A DNA stretch of 57,222 nt from Marinobacter sp. B9-2 (lineage in GTDB: Bacteria > Pseudomonadota > Gammaproteobacteria > Pseudomonadales > Oleiphilaceae). Made by a program: the position numbers and the translations under genes. The first letter of the stretch is position 1, and every line of letters starts with the position of its first letter. The stretch is taken from contig PYVH01000008.1 in NCBI GenBank assembly GCA_003030785.1, forward strand, positions 1-57,222, in the 5' to 3' direction. This document shows, in pieces, positions 34,996 to 48,078 of the stretch. The notes under the pieces are model-generated. The model was not told where the DNA came from. It saw only the letters and a program-made list of their open reading frames with translations, and searched no databases.

Positions 34996-36828
34996 TTACT
35001 CCACCGTTACACTCTTGGCCAAATTCCTCGGCTGGTCCACATCGGTCCCCTTGAGCACCGCCACATGATAGGACAGAAGCTGCAGTGGCACGGTGTAAAC
35101 AATCGGAGCCGTAATGGGATGCACGGATGGAATCTGCATCACATGAATGCCGTCTTCGGCTTTCACATCGGCCTTTTTATCGGCGAAGACAAATAGCTCG
35201 CCGCCGCGGGCCCGGACTTCTTCCAGGTTGGATTTGAGCTTCTCAACCAGGTCGTTGTTGGGCGCTACGGTGACCACCGGCATTTCGCTGTCGACCAGGG
35301 CCAGGGGGCCATGCTTGAGCTCGCCGGCCGGGTAAGCCTCGGCGTGGATGTAGGAGATTTCCTTGAGCTTGAGGGCACCCTCGAGGGCGACCGGGAACTG
35401 GGAACCGCGACCCAGGAACAGGCTGTGGTTCTTGTCCATGAACGCCTTGGACATCTCCGCAATCTCGCCATCCAGGGCCAGCACATCACTGACCTGACCC
35501 GGCAGCAGATGAATGGCTTCAACGATCTCTGTTTCCTGCTCTTCAGGCAGCCCGTTGTGGCGGGCCAGGGCCAGGGTGAAAATCAGCAGTGCAGTCAGCT
35601 GGGTGGTGAAGGCCTTGGTGGAGGCCACCCCGATTTCCGGTCCGGCCTGGGTCATGATCACCAGGTCGGATTCGCGCACCAGCGAGCTGCCCGGCACGTT
35701 ACAGATGGCCAGCGCCGCCCGGAAACCGGCCTTTTTGGCCTGGCGCAGAGCGGCCAGGGTATCGGCGGTTTCGCCGGACTGGGAGATACAGAGGAACAGG
35801 GTATCCTGCTGAATCACGTGTTTGCGGTAGCGGAACTCGGAAGCCACCTCCACCGAACAGGCGACACCGGCCAGCTCCTCAATCCAGTAACGGGCCACCA
35901 TACCGGCGTGGTAACTGGTGCCGCAGGCAATGATCTGGACATGACGAACGTTCTCAAGGAGGTTCGCAGCCTCGGTACCCAGGGCCTGTTCCAGCACCCG
36001 GGTTTTGGTGACCCGGCCTTCCATGGTGGCCTTGATCACTTTGGGCTGCTCGTAGATTTCCTTGAGCATGAAGTGGCGGTAATCGCCCTTGTCGGCAGAA
36101 TCGGCGCCGTGCTCGAAGCGGGTTACTTCCCGCTCCACCGGCTGGCCCTCGCGATCAAGAATGGTGATGCCATCCTTCTTGATGTCGGCAATGTCCCCTT
36201 CTTCCAGGAACATAAAGCGATCGGTTACCGGCAGCAGGGCCAGCTGATCGGAGGCGATGAAGTTCTCGCCGATACCCACACCAATCACCAGGGGGCTGCC
36301 CTCACGACAGACCACCATGTGGTCCGGTTCATCGGCATGGACAACAGCGAGGGCATAAGCACCGCGAAGACGGGCAATGGAGGCCCGAACGGACTCATGA
36401 AGGTTGCCAAGGGCACGGTAGTTCTTCTCGATCAGGTGGGCAACGACTTCGGTATCGGTCTGCGAGGTGAACTCGAAACCGTCGGCCCGGAGCTCTTCGC
36501 GCAGCTCCTGGTAGTTCTCGATAATACCGTTATGGACGATGGCCAGATGCTCACCGGACATGTGTGGATGGGCGTTGATCTGGGACGGCTCGCCATGGGT
36601 GGCCCAGCGGGTGTGAGCGATGCCCAGATGACCCGCGAGTGGGTTTGCTGCCATGGCATCCCCGAGAGCGGCAACCTTGCCTACTTCCCGTGCACGCTGG
36701 ACGCTGTGATCGCCACCGATCACCGCCATGCCCGCGGAGTCATACCCCCGGTATTCCAGACGGCGCAGGCCCTCAAGAAGGATGCCCTGAACGTCCCTTT
36801 CCGAAACCGCGCCTACAATTCCACACAT
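34996..36828 (-). CDS. glmS: Glucosamine-fructose-6-phosphate aminotransferase (isomerising)
   Basis: The 610-residue enzyme makes glucosamine-6-phosphate from fructose-6-phosphate and glutamine, the first step to UDP-GlcNAc. The N-terminal Ntn amidotransferase domain starts MCGIVGAVS (catalytic Cys after Met removal), with [10 protein letters not shown] and [11 protein letters not shown]. Two SIS sugar-isomerase domains follow (residues about 285-420 and 460-600; [23 protein letters not shown]). The C-terminus LAKSVTVE is typical. The upstream neighbour glmU is 30 bp away, so the two UDP-GlcNAc genes are likely co-transcribed. Confidence 0.98.
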   Translation of the reverse strand: MCGIVGAVSERDVQGILLEGLRRLEYRGYDSAGMAVIGGDHSVQRAREVGKVAALGDAMAANPLAGHLGIAHTRWATHGEPSQINAHPHMSGEHLAIVHNGIIENYQELREELRADGFEFTSQTDTEVVAHLIEKNYRALGNLHESVRASIARLRGAYALAVVHADEPDHMVVCREGSPLVIGVGIGENFIASDQLALLPVTDRFMFLEEGDIADIKKDGITILDREGQPVEREVTRFEHGADSADKGDYRHFMLKEIYEQPKVIKATMEGRVTKTRVLEQALGTEAANLLENVRHVQIIACGTSYHAGMVARYWIEELAGVACSVEVASEFRYRKHVIQQDTLFLCISQSGETADTLAALRQAKKAGFRAALAICNVPGSSLVRESDLVIMTQAGPEIGVASTKAFTTQLTALLIFTLALARHNGLPEEQETEIVEAIHLLPGQVSDVLALDGEIAEMSKAFMDKNHSLFLGRGSQFPVALEGALKLKEISYIHAEAYPAGELKHGPLALVDSEMPVVTVAPNNDLVEKLKSNLEEVRARGGELFVFADKKADVKAEDGIHVMQIPSVHPITAPIVYTVPLQLLSYHVAVLKGTDVDQPRNLAKSVTVE

Positions 36829-36858
36829 GCTGCTCTACCTGTCTGTCGATCGTTTATA

Positions 36859-38223
36859 TCAGTGTTTCTTCGGCTTTTCCCAGCCGGCGATATTCCGCTG
36901 CCGGCCCCGGGCGACGGCCAGCTCGTGGTCGGCCACATCACGGGTGATAGTCGATCCGGCGCCAATGGTGGCCTCCGTCGCAACGGTAACCGGGGCGACC
37001 AGGGCCGTATTGGAACCAACAAAGACCCCGTCACCCAGCACGGTCTGGTACTTGTTCACACCATCATAATTACAGGTGATGGTTCCTGCACCCACATTCA
37101 CATTACGGCCCAGTGAGGCATCACCCACATAACTCAGATGATTGATCTTGCTGCCCTCGCCGACAATGGCCTTTTTGGTTTCCACAAAGTTGCCCACTTT
37201 GGTATTCGCCGCAAGTTCAGTGCCCGGACGGATGCGGGCGAACGGTCCGATCTGGGCATTGGCGCCAATCACCGCGCCCTCAATCACACTGTTTGCCTTG
37301 ATCTCGGCGCCATCTGCAATGGTCGCATCCTTGATGACGCAACCGGGGCCAATGGACACATTGCTACCGAGACTGACCTTACCCTCGAATACCACGTTTA
37401 CATCGATCCACAGATCATTGCCAATGCTGAGTTCGCCGCGGACATCCACCCGGGCAGGATCCGCGAGCGTGGCACCCTCTGTCATCAGCCGGTCCGCCTG
37501 CTGACGCTGGAAACAACGTTCCAGTTCCGCCAGCTGCAGGCGATTGTTGACCCCCTGCACTTCAAACGGATTCTCCGGCTGCGACACCGAAACACCCAGG
37601 CCCTGCGCCACCGCCATGGCAATAATGTCGGTAAGGTAGTATTCGCCCTGGGCATTGCTGTTGGAGAGCGTCGGCAACCAGGATTTCAGGTGTTTCGCGG
37701 ATACCGCCAGGATGCCCGTGTTCACTTCGCGGATCTGTTGTTGCTCGGCAGACGCATCTTTCTGCTCGACGATTGACTGCACGTCGCCATCGGCATTCCG
37801 GACAATCCGGCCGTAACCCTGGGGATTGTCCATGGTCACCGTCAAAAGACCCAGAGTGTTGTCATCCAGGGTACCAACCAGCCCCTCGAGGGTTTCATGG
37901 CGGGTCAGCGGCACATCGCCATAGAGCACGAGAACCCGCGCGTCATCGGGCAGATCCGGCAGGGCCTGAGCCACAGCGTGGCCGGTACCCAGCTGCTCGC
38001 TCTGGCTCACCCAGTTTACCGAGGCTTCGTCCGTGGCTTCCCGGACCTTGTCGGCGCCGTGTCCGATCACCGTATGGATCTTTTCAGCGCCCAGGAGTTT
38101 GGCGGTGTCGATGACGTGATGGAGCATTGGGCGGCCGGCAATCGGATGCAGCACCTTGGGCAGTGCGGATTTCATTCTGGAACCCTGGCCGGCGGCCAGA
38201 ATGACGACGTGTAGCGGGCTCAT
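36859..38223 (-). CDS. glmU: Bifunctional N-acetylglucosamine-1-phosphate uridyltransferase / acetyltransferase
   Basis: The 454-residue enzyme does the last two steps to UDP-N-acetylglucosamine. The N-terminal uridyltransferase domain begins [20 protein letters not shown] (nucleotide-binding loop), with LYGDVPLTR. The C-terminal half (about 250-450) is a left-handed beta-helix of hexapeptide repeats ([20 protein letters not shown] and onward) that carries the acetyltransferase. Length fits E. coli GlmU (456). Starts at 38223 behind the atp operon terminator. Confidence 0.98.
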   Translation of the reverse strand: MSPLHVVILAAGQGSRMKSALPKVLHPIAGRPMLHHVIDTAKLLGAEKIHTVIGHGADKVREATDEASVNWVSQSEQLGTGHAVAQALPDLPDDARVLVLYGDVPLTRHETLEGLVGTLDDNTLGLLTVTMDNPQGYGRIVRNADGDVQSIVEQKDASAEQQQIREVNTGILAVSAKHLKSWLPTLSNSNAQGEYYLTDIIAMAVAQGLGVSVSQPENPFEVQGVNNRLQLAELERCFQRQQADRLMTEGATLADPARVDVRGELSIGNDLWIDVNVVFEGKVSLGSNVSIGPGCVIKDATIADGAEIKANSVIEGAVIGANAQIGPFARIRPGTELAANTKVGNFVETKKAIVGEGSKINHLSYVGDASLGRNVNVGAGTITCNYDGVNKYQTVLGDGVFVGSNTALVAPVTVATEATIGAGSTITRDVADHELAVARGRQRNIAGWEKPKKH

Positions 38224-38261
38224 CTAAGTACTACCCCTGTAAGTGATCGGGTAACCATTCC

Positions 38262-38345
38262 AAAAAAGAAAAACCGCGTCCCAATTGGCCTCCAAGGTTG
38301 TTCATAGACAACAAACCTTGCCGGCCTTTTCAGGATGCGGTCTTG
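38262..38345 (-). terminator. ATP synthase operon terminator
   Basis: A long imperfect stem pairs the plus-strand segments 38272-38290 (AACCGCGTCCCAATTGGCC) and 38323-38344 (GGCC...GGATGCGGTCT). It has an inner hairpin, and on the minus strand a GGTTTTTCTTTTTT tract follows. It lies between atpC and glmU on the same strand. Confidence 0.65.
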
Positions 38346-38378
38346 TCTCAGGCGAGAACCAGAAACGGAAAAACGATC

Positions 38379-38801
38379 CTATCGAACGTTTTTACGCAGT
38401 TTCTGCAAGGTACGCAGCTGAGCGGCGGCTTCCGCCAGCTCAACAGCAGCACGTGAGTATTCAAACTCGCCTGTTTTGTTCGCCAGTGCCTTTTCGGCTT
38501 CTTTCTGCGCTTCCAGTGCCGCAGCCTCGTCCACATCCTTTGCACGGACGGCGGTGTCGGCCATCAGGGTGATGATGTTGGGCTGCACTTCCAGGTATCC
38601 CCCGGAAACGTACAGTATCTCTTCATCGCCACCCTGTTTGACAATCCGCACCGCGCCGGGTTTCAGCGCGGTCAGGAGCGGAGCGTGGCCCAGCTGGATG
38701 CCCATTTCACCTTCAGTCCCGGTAGCAGTCAGTACCTCTACCAGGCCGGAGAAGATTTTTTCCTCGGCACTTACGACGTCACAGTGTACGGTCATAACCA
38801 T
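38379..38801 (-). CDS. atpC: ATP synthase epsilon subunit
   Basis: The 140-residue central-stalk subunit of F1 couples rotation and inhibits ATP hydrolysis. It has the N-terminal beta-sandwich ([32 protein letters not shown]) and a C-terminal helical pair rich in Ala/Glu. Last gene of the atp operon; ends before a terminator. Confidence 0.97.
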   Translation of the reverse strand: MVMTVHCDVVSAEEKIFSGLVEVLTATGTEGEMGIQLGHAPLLTALKPGAVRIVKQGGDEEILYVSGGYLEVQPNIITLMADTAVRAKDVDEAAALEAQKEAEKALANKTGEFEYSRAAVELAEAAAQLRTLQKLRKNVR

Positions 38802-38836
38802 TTCTTACGCCTCTCGCGTCAGAAAGTGAAGGTTGC

Positions 38837-40249
<1,413 letters not shown>

Positions 40250-40286
40250 TTAATAGTCAATAAAACCAGTAGGATTGTGGGCAGGA

Positions 40287-41147
40287 TCAGACCGAAGCCG
40301 CGCCGCTCACAATCTCCGAAATTTCTTGCGTAATGGCTGCCTGACGGGCCTTGTTGTAAGCCAACTGAAGCTCGTCAATGATGCTACCCGCGTTATCTGT
40401 CGCGCTCTTCATGGCAATCATCCGCGCAGCCTGTTCGCAGGCCAGATTCTCTACCACTCCCTGATACACCTGGGATTCGATATAACGTGGCAGCAACCCA
40501 TCCAGGATGGGCCGTGAATCAGGCTCGTAGATGTAATTCCACTGGTGACCGACTTCTTCATCCTGGCTTTCCGGCAAAGGCAGAAGCTGCTTGGACTTCG
40601 GCTGCTGGGTCATGGTGTTTACAAACTCGTTGTAAATCACATAAAGACGATCAATCTTGCCGTCTTCGAACGCATCAAGCATGACCTTGACGTTACCGAT
40701 GAGCTTCTCTGCGCTTGGGTTGTCCCCCAAGTGGGTCAGGGCTGCTACCACGTTCCCGCCATAACTGCGGAAGAATGAGGCCCCCTTTTGCCCGATAGCG
40801 CAGAGATCGGTCTCTACACCTTTATCTTTCCACTGCTTCATTTCACGCACGAGCAATTTGAAGGCGTTACCGTTCAGGCCACCGCACAGTCCCCGATCCG
40901 AGGAAATCACGATGTAACCCACACGATTAACTTCCCGCTCACGCATGAAGGGATGCACGTAATCCTTGTTGGACTTAGCTATGTGTCCGATTACCTGCCG
41001 CATCTTGTCCGCATAAGGGCGTGTCGCCTTCATGCGTTCCTGAGCCTTGCGCATCTTGCTCGCCGCGACCATTTCCATGGCGCTGGTGATCTTCTGCGTG
41101 CTCTTGATGCTTCCGATCTGATTGCGTATTTCTTTTCCTGCGGCCAT
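40287..41147 (-). CDS. atpG: ATP synthase gamma subunit
   Basis: The 286-residue rotor stalk of F1 has an N-terminal helix beginning [20 protein letters not shown] and a C-terminal helix closing with the conserved [18 protein letters not shown] segment. The central Rossmann-like domain includes [13 protein letters not shown]. Length fits E. coli (287). Confidence 0.98.
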   Translation of the reverse strand: MAAGKEIRNQIGSIKSTQKITSAMEMVAASKMRKAQERMKATRPYADKMRQVIGHIAKSNKDYVHPFMREREVNRVGYIVISSDRGLCGGLNGNAFKLLVREMKQWKDKGVETDLCAIGQKGASFFRSYGGNVVAALTHLGDNPSAEKLIGNVKVMLDAFEDGKIDRLYVIYNEFVNTMTQQPKSKQLLPLPESQDEEVGHQWNYIYEPDSRPILDGLLPRYIESQVYQGVVENLACEQAARMIAMKSATDNAGSIIDELQLAYNKARQAAITQEISEIVSGAASV

Positions 41148-41215
41148 AAGTCACTGCCTTTTCAAGTTAGACACTCATGTGGACAAGAAAGCCCGCCGCG
41201 ACGGGCTCCCAGTCG

Positions 41216-42760
41216 TTACCAGCTTTGAGTGGTCTTGAATTTCTCCAAAGCAGCTTTCAGGCCGGAAATGATGTCGTCATCGTACTTGCCTTCGGGGCCA
41301 ATCTTGTCGAGCAGGTCTTTTTGCTCAGCGCGCATCCAGTCCAGAAGCTGGGCTTCAAACTGAACCACTTTATTGACCTCGACATCATCGAGGAAGCCTT
41401 CGTTGGCTGCGTACAATACAGTACCCATTTCAGCAACTGACATCGGGCTGTACTGGTTCTGCTTCATCAGCTCGGTGACGCGCTGGCCATGCTCCAACTG
41501 CTTACGAGTTGCCTCATCCAGGTCTGACGCAAACTGGGCGAACGCCGCCAGTTCACGATACTGGGCGAGGGCCAGACGGATGTTACCGCCCAGCTTCTTC
41601 ATGATCTTGGTCTGGGCAGAGCCACCAACCCGCGATACCGAAACACCCGCGTTCATCGCCGGACGGATACCGGAGTTGAACAGGTTGGTTTCCAGGAAGA
41701 TCTGACCGTCGGTGATGGAGATCACGTTGGTTGGTACGAACGCGGACACGTCACCTGCCTGGGTTTCAATGATCGGCAGCGCCGTCAGGGAACCGGTCTT
41801 GCCTTTCACTTCACCGTTGGTCAGTTTTTCAACTTCAGCGGCGTTGATCCGGGATGCACGCTCCAGCAGACGGGAGTGCAGGTAGAACACGTCACCCGGG
41901 TAGGCTTCACGGCCCGGCGGACGACGCAGCAGCAGGGAGATCTGGCGGTAAGCCACAGCCTGCTTGGACAGATCATCGTAGATGATCAGAGCGTCTTCAC
42001 CACGGTCACGGAAGTATTCACCCATGGAGGTACCAGAATACGGAGCCAGGAACTGCATCGCTGCAGGATCGGCGGCGCCCGCGGCAACGACGATGGTGTG
42101 ATCCATGGCGCCGTGCTCTTCCAACTTGCGCACAACAGCGGCGATGGAAGACTGCTTCTGGCCAACGGCAACGTAGATACACTTGATGCCGGTATTCTTC
42201 TGGTTGATGATCGCGTCGATGGCGACGGCCGTCTTACCAATCTGACGGTCACCGATGATCAGCTCACGCTGGCCGCGGCCGATCGGTACCATGGTATCGA
42301 TTGCCTTCAGGCCAGTCTGAACAGGTTCATCAACGGATTGACGGGCGATAACGCCCGGCGCGACTTTCTCGACCGGCGAGGTCAGGGAGGTACCCAGATC
42401 GCCTTTACCGTCAATCGCGTTACCCAGACCATCGACCACACGGCCCATCAGTTCCGGGCCAACCGGCACTTCAAGGATACGTCCGGTACAACGAACCTTC
42501 TGACCCTCGGCCAGGTCTTCGTAGTCACCCAATACAACCGCACCTACCGAATCACGCTCCAGGTTCAGCGCCATACCGTAAGTGCCATTGGCAAATTCGA
42601 TCATCTCACCGTACATAACGTCGGCAAGACCGTGGATAAGTACGATACCGTCAGAAACCGACAGGATCGTACCTTCGTTTTTTGCTTCGGAAGAGATATC
42701 GAGCTTCTCGACTCTCTTCTTGATGATGTCACTGATCTCGGATGGATTCAGTTGCTGCAT
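41216..42760 (-). CDS. atpA: ATP synthase alpha subunit
   Basis: The 514-residue non-catalytic nucleotide-binding subunit of F1 begins [16 protein letters not shown] at the ATG at 42760 (the longer frame upstream runs through atpH and is not the start). It has the P-loop GDRQIGKT (residues about 169-176), the Arg-finger segment in the [20 protein letters not shown] block, and the C-terminal helical domain. Confidence 0.98.
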   Translation of the reverse strand: MQQLNPSEISDIIKKRVEKLDISSEAKNEGTILSVSDGIVLIHGLADVMYGEMIEFANGTYGMALNLERDSVGAVVLGDYEDLAEGQKVRCTGRILEVPVGPELMGRVVDGLGNAIDGKGDLGTSLTSPVEKVAPGVIARQSVDEPVQTGLKAIDTMVPIGRGQRELIIGDRQIGKTAVAIDAIINQKNTGIKCIYVAVGQKQSSIAAVVRKLEEHGAMDHTIVVAAGAADPAAMQFLAPYSGTSMGEYFRDRGEDALIIYDDLSKQAVAYRQISLLLRRPPGREAYPGDVFYLHSRLLERASRINAAEVEKLTNGEVKGKTGSLTALPIIETQAGDVSAFVPTNVISITDGQIFLETNLFNSGIRPAMNAGVSVSRVGGSAQTKIMKKLGGNIRLALAQYRELAAFAQFASDLDEATRKQLEHGQRVTELMKQNQYSPMSVAEMGTVLYAANEGFLDDVEVNKVVQFEAQLLDWMRAEQKDLLDKIGPEGKYDDDIISGLKAALEKFKTTQSW

Positions 42761-42788
42761 GCCTTTGTCCTCAAACCTTGTGCTGAAA

Positions 42789-43325
42789 TCAGGAGCCCAG
42801 AGCCCTGGCCATCTTGGCCAGTTTGCCTCGGACTGAAGCGTCGATAACCAGATCACCCGTATTTACTATCGCGCCACCGATCAGGGACTGATCGACAGCG
42901 GCTTCCAGGGTCACCTTGCGCTCCAGCTTTTTGGACAGCGCTTCGATGAGCTTCTGCTGCTGCTCTTCGGTCATCTCAAATGCCGTGCTCACCTTCAGCT
43001 TGACTGTGCGCTCAAGATCCGCGCGATACAGGCTGAACAGAGCTGAAATTTCCGGCAACAACGGCAGGCGCTTGTTTTCAGCAAGAATCAACAGGAAGTT
43101 TCTGAGTGCTTCAGGCAGCGGCTCTTCAAAACAGTCAACGAAGAGTTCCGCCTTGCGTTGCTCAGACAGGCCAGGAATGGCCAGAATGTTCTTTACCTCT
43201 TGGTCAGCCGCTACCTGTGCTGCGAAAGCCAGAGCCTGATCCCAAAGATCAATAGCGTTCTGGTCTTGCGCCGCGCCAAAAACGGCTTTCGCGTAGGGTC
43301 GGGCTAACGTAGTAAGTTCTGCCAT
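42789..43325 (-). CDS. atpH: ATP synthase delta subunit
   Basis: The 178-residue peripheral-stalk subunit (OSCP homologue) joins F1 to the b subunits. Start [16 protein letters not shown] is the canonical N-terminus, and the C-terminal [19 protein letters not shown] segment is conserved. Twenty-eight bases precede atpA. Confidence 0.97.
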   Translation of the reverse strand: MAELTTLARPYAKAVFGAAQDQNAIDLWDQALAFAAQVAADQEVKNILAIPGLSEQRKAELFVDCFEEPLPEALRNFLLILAENKRLPLLPEISALFSLYRADLERTVKLKVSTAFEMTEEQQQKLIEALSKKLERKVTLEAAVDQSLIGGAIVNTGDLVIDASVRGKLAKMARALGS

Positions 43326-43337
43326 GGTGACCCTCGC

Positions 43338-43808
43338 TTAGAGTTCTGCGGCCAGCTTTTCCAGCATCTCGCTGTGAGCTTTGGCATCTACAGAGGTTTC
43401 CAGGATCTTCTCGGCACCAGCAACAGCCAGTGTTGCCACTTCTGCTCTGAGTGCATCGCGAGCCTGGACACGCTCCTGCTGAATTTCCGCCCTGGCCTGT
43501 TCAAGGAGCTTTTCGCCTTCTTTGCGAGCATCATCCTTGGAGGCTTCTACAATCTGGGCGGCACGCTTGTTTGCCTGATCGATAAGGGCAGCAGACTCTT
43601 CTTTCGCCTTTTGAAGCTCTTTGGAAGCTTTTTGCTGGGCAAGTTCCAGATCAAGGGAAGCCCGATCTGCAGCAGAAAGGCCGTCGGCTATTTTCTTCTG
43701 GCGCTCTGCCATGGCAGCCGTGATAGGCGGCCATACATACTTGACGCAGAACCAGACGAAAATAGCGAAGGCAATCGATTGCCCTATCAACGTAAGGTTT
43801 ATATTCAC
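43338..43808 (-). CDS. atpF: ATP synthase b subunit
   Basis: The 156-residue peripheral-stalk subunit has one N-terminal membrane span ([20 protein letters not shown]) and a long amphipathic helical domain that dimerises. The start codon is GTG (43808) after an AGAGGT ribosome site. Twelve bases separate it from atpH. Confidence 0.96.
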   Translation of the reverse strand: MNINLTLIGQSIAFAIFVWFCVKYVWPPITAAMAERQKKIADGLSAADRASLDLELAQQKASKELQKAKEESAALIDQANKRAAQIVEASKDDARKEGEKLLEQARAEIQQERVQARDALRAEVATLAVAGAEKILETSVDAKAHSEMLEKLAAEL

Positions 43809-43894
43809 GGCGATATACCTCTTGCTATTCGTTGCGTCCCGGTTAACGGGAAGTGGGGCGTGGCGTCAACCAGCGCCCTCAGGTCTCGATTTGA

Positions 43895-44140
<246 letters not shown>

Positions 44141-44172
44141 TCAGATAGTTAAGGGTTTGTTTACAGAAATTA

Positions 44173-45042
<870 letters not shown>

Positions 45043-45435
45043 TCATCGCTGTGGGCGCGGCCGGATAAGCCAGCGCAAAGCCGTACCTATCGCAACCATC
45101 ACAGCAAAAGTGAATAACAGAGCCGGCCCGTGGACTGACTCCATTAAAGTGAAAACGGCCGCAAAGAAAATCGCGGTAAGGGCAATTTTTATACTCGCTG
45201 CCCTGAACATATTACTGACCGCCAGCTGCATCTGGCGAGCGCCCTCAAACCGGTAGGTCCGATGCGCAAAATAGGCATTGGGTATGACAAAAATAAGACC
45301 GCCGATAAACGCGGAATACCCAGCTGCTCTGCTCTCCAACAACCACAACGAACTGAGGACGACCAACACAACCATCTCTATGATCAGCCACTCTTTCAGC
45401 GGCACGTGTGTGATGGCTTTTCTGAAACCTGTCAT
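45043..45435 (-). CDS. atpI: ATP synthase accessory protein I
   Basis: The 130-residue membrane protein (about four spans) heads the atp operon. AtpI assists assembly of the c ring and Mg2+ supply in some bacteria; here its role follows from position and hydrophobic pattern only. Sequence segments such as FIGGLIFVIPNAYFAHRTYR are typical. Overlap is absent, with 15 bp before atpB. Confidence 0.93.
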   Translation of the reverse strand: MTGFRKAITHVPLKEWLIIEMVVLVVLSSLWLLESRAAGYSAFIGGLIFVIPNAYFAHRTYRFEGARQMQLAVSNMFRAASIKIALTAIFFAAVFTLMESVHGPALLFTFAVMVAIGTALRWLIRPRPQR

Positions 45436-45555
45436 GTCACCAGCTGTTGTTGCAAGCGCGCGAAATTATATGTGTTAACCGATGGCCGTTCAACAGAAGC
45501 CGTCCAAATTCGCGGCTAAAAATCAACCAACGGGCCCGCCCGAATCGTTTAAATC

Positions 45556-45600
45556 GACACAGGTTGTGTCATCGAATATTTCTCATTACCACATGTGGTA
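45556..45600. promoter_or_regulatory. Two palindromes in the atp promoter region
   Basis: GACACAGGTTGTGTC (45556-45570) and TACCACATGTGGTA (45587-45600, perfect) lie in the 208-bp gap between parB and atpI, about 120-165 bases before the atpI start. They could be operators or the end of the parB transcript. No matching regulator is identified. Confidence 0.4.
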
Positions 45601-45643
45601 TTTTCAGAATAAAGTAGCACTTTAGAATGATTTGCATCTGGCC

Positions 45644-46531
45644 CTAGCGAATATGACCCAAAATACCGTCAAGTTCGTCCAGAGAGCTGTATTCAATCAC
45701 CAGCTTGCCTTTGCCACGCTGGCCATGATCGATCGAGACCCGTGCGCCCAACCGCTCGGCCAGATCGTCCTGCAGGGCGCGAATATTGGGGTCCACGGTG
45801 CCATTCTTCCGGGATTTGCTGTCCGGGGTTTCCTGTTGCACCCGCCGCACCAGGGCCTCGGTCTGGCGAACCGATAGGGATTTGGCCACCACCTGTTTGG
45901 CCACCTGCATCTGCAGTTCCGGCGCCAGGGTCAGCATCGCCCGGCCGTGGCCCATTTCCAGATCACCGTGCTCCAGCATGATACGAACGTCTTCAGCCAG
46001 TCCGATCAGTCGCAGCAGGTTAGTAATGGTAGTGCGGGATTTACCAACGGCTTCGGCTACCTGGGCCTGGGTCAGACCAAACTCGTCCTGAAGGCGCTGG
46101 AGGGCGAAGGCTTCTTCAATGGGGTTGAGGTTTTCGCGCTGGATGTTCTCGATCAGCGCCATGGCGATGGCGGCTTCATCGGGGACATCCCGGATGATGG
46201 CAGGAATGCTGTCGAGGCCGGCCATCTGGGTAGCCCGCCAGCGGCGCTCACCCGCAATCAGTTCGTAGCGACCTTCAGCGATGGGACGAATCACCACCGG
46301 CTGCATCACTCCCTGCTGACGGATGGAATCCGCCAGTTCCTGCAGGGCGGCCGGGTCCATATCGCGCCGGGGCTGGAACCGGCCACGCTGAATCAGATCA
46401 ATGGGAACTTCGCGGAGCTCACCGTCGTGGTCTTTCAGCTCCTGGTCAAGATTGACCTTGGAGCCCGCCAGCAGGGCGCCCAGTCCACGTTCACCCAAAC
46501 CTCGTTTCTTCGCCGCCATGGTGTCAGTCAT
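45644..46531 (-). CDS. parB: Chromosome-partitioning protein ParB
   Basis: The 295-residue CTPase binds parS and spreads along DNA to drive origin segregation. The N-terminal ParA-contact segment KKRGLGERGLGALL is present, the CTP-binding/Arg-patch ELIAGERRWRATQMAG lies near residues 85-105, and a central helix-turn-helix (LTQAQVAEAVGKSRTTITNLLRL) is followed by a C-terminal dimer domain. Two ATGs (46531, 46519) are plausible starts. No parS site was recognised in the window. Confidence 0.97.
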   Translation of the reverse strand: MTDTMAAKKRGLGERGLGALLAGSKVNLDQELKDHDGELREVPIDLIQRGRFQPRRDMDPAALQELADSIRQQGVMQPVVIRPIAEGRYELIAGERRWRATQMAGLDSIPAIIRDVPDEAAIAMALIENIQRENLNPIEEAFALQRLQDEFGLTQAQVAEAVGKSRTTITNLLRLIGLAEDVRIMLEHGDLEMGHGRAMLTLAPELQMQVAKQVVAKSLSVRQTEALVRRVQQETPDSKSRKNGTVDPNIRALQDDLAERLGARVSIDHGQRGKGKLVIEYSSLDELDGILGHIR

Positions 46532-46579
46532 TCTTCCCGTTGAAAATCGTTGTGCTTAAGTGAGTGACAGGGCGGTATG

Positions 46580-47374
46580 TTACACCGCAACCGGCGCGGA
46601 TGTCTTTTTTGAGCCATGCCGACGAACCATCTCGCCGGCAAGGGCCAGGTAAGCAATAGCCCCCTTGGAGGCCCGGTCGTACTTCAGGGCCGGCACGCCG
46701 TAGCTTGGTGCCTCCGCCAGGCGGACATTGCGGGGAATCACCGCACGATACACCTTGTCGCCGAAGTACTCACTCAGCTGACCGGAAACATCGAGCGTCA
46801 GGCTGTTACGGGGGTCGTACATGGTGCGAAGAATGCCTTCCACCTGCAGATTCGGGTTAACCGTCTCCTGAATCTGCTCAACGGTGTTCATCAGCGCCGC
46901 CAACCCCTCCAGCGCATAGTACTCACACTGCATCGGGATCAGCACAGAGTCTGCCGCCGACAGGGCGTTCACCGTCAACAGGCTCAGTGACGGGGGGCAA
47001 TCAATAAGGATGTAATCGTAGTTGTCGCGGACGGTGTTCAGGGCCAGGCGGAGGCGATGCTCACGGCCAATCTCGTTCATCAGCTCGACTTCAGCGGCGG
47101 TCAGGTCGCCGTTGGCCGGCAGGATATCGAACCCGGAGGCCTCGGCGGGAATAATCACCTCGGCGGCGCTGGCGCGCTTGGTCAGCATGTCGTAGCCGGA
47201 CAGTTCCAGGGTATTTTTATCCACACCGCTGCCCATCGTGGCGTTGCCCTGGGGGTCCATATCCACCAGAAGCACCCGGCGTTTGGTCGCGGCCAGGGAG
47301 GCAGCCAGGTTGACGCAGGTGGTGGTTTTGCCCACACCGCCTTTCTGATTGGTCACTGCAATCACGCGCGCCAT
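46580..47374 (-). CDS. parA: Chromosome-partitioning ATPase ParA (Soj)
   Basis: The 264-residue deviant Walker ATPase has the P-loop QKGGVGKTTTCVNLA (residues about 10-24), the Walker A' DMDPQGNAT and the switch-II IDCPPSLSLL. Partner of ParB, 48 bp upstream of it on the same strand; with rsmG and mnmG it forms the origin-proximal cluster. Confidence 0.98.
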   Translation of the reverse strand: MARVIAVTNQKGGVGKTTTCVNLAASLAATKRRVLLVDMDPQGNATMGSGVDKNTLELSGYDMLTKRASAAEVIIPAEASGFDILPANGDLTAAEVELMNEIGREHRLRLALNTVRDNYDYILIDCPPSLSLLTVNALSAADSVLIPMQCEYYALEGLAALMNTVEQIQETVNPNLQVEGILRTMYDPRNSLTLDVSGQLSEYFGDKVYRAVIPRNVRLAEAPSYGVPALKYDRASKGAIAYLALAGEMVRRHGSKKTSAPVAV

Positions 47375-47424
47375 GTCCTGCCTCCTTGTTTATGGGTTAG
47401 CGGTAGAGAAATTCGACTGCCGAA

Positions 47425-48069
47425 CTACCGGGATTTCGCGGCCCGGGCGACCACCAGTAGATGGCGTTCGCCATCGGCACCGGGAACGTCCAGGGAATGG
47501 CTGGATTTTACCTGCCAGCCGGCCGGGAGGGCAGCTACTTCATCATCCGGAAACTGACCTTTCATGGCAAGGAACTCACCCTCATTTGCCAACAGATCGC
47601 CACACCAGTTCACCAGATTCTCCAACGCGGTAAAGGCGCGACTGCTGATCTGGCTGAAGGGTTCCGGAGGATTGCAATCCTCCGCGCGTCCGTGAACAAC
47701 CTCGACATTGTTCAGGCCGAGCTCCAGCACACACTGGTTGAGAAAGCGGGTCTTCTTGCCGTTGCTGTCGAGCAGGGTAAAGCGCTTCTCGGGCAGGGCG
47801 ATCGCCAGGGGAATACCGGGCAGACCGCCGCCGGCGCCCACATCCAGAAGATGGTCCGTCGTTACCCAGGGCAGAATGCTCAGGCTGTCGAGCAGCTGCC
47901 GGGACACCATTTCCCGCTCATCACGAACCGCCGTGAGATTGTACGCCCGATTCCATTTGTTGAGCAGGCCCAGAAACGCCAGCAGCTTTTCCTGCCGGTC
48001 CTCATCCAGGGGCAGCCCCATTGCTGCCAGTCCATCCCGGAGCTGGCTATGCCAGAGTGACTTGGTCAT
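47425..48069 (-). CDS. rsmG: 16S rRNA (guanine-527-N7)-methyltransferase
   Basis: The 214-residue SAM-dependent enzyme (formerly GidB) methylates G527 of 16S rRNA. The SAM loop LLDVGAGGGLPGIPLAI (residues about 70-86) and the N-terminal helical LGLLNKWNRAYNLTAVRDE region are clear. It starts 9 bases after mnmG, so the two genes form one transcript. Confidence 0.98.
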   Translation of the reverse strand: MTKSLWHSQLRDGLAAMGLPLDEDRQEKLLAFLGLLNKWNRAYNLTAVRDEREMVSRQLLDSLSILPWVTTDHLLDVGAGGGLPGIPLAIALPEKRFTLLDSNGKKTRFLNQCVLELGLNNVEVVHGRAEDCNPPEPFSQISSRAFTALENLVNWCGDLLANEGEFLAMKGQFPDDEVAALPAGWQVKSSHSLDVPGADGERHLLVVARAAKSR

Positions 48070-48078
48070 GGGCGCAGA

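Noticed and set aside
34940-36858. glmS ribozyme or RNA control at glmS
   Set aside because: Only 30 bp separate glmU and glmS and no ribozyme core fits; gammaproteobacteria use small-RNA control instead.
35311-37116. 601-codon plus-strand frame opposite glmS
   Set aside because: Antisense shadow; glmS has all family motifs and a clear start.
45580-45605. parS-like site near parB
   Set aside because: TACCACATGTGGTA shares only a CAC/GTG core with TGTTTCACGTGAAACA; no true parS was found in the window.
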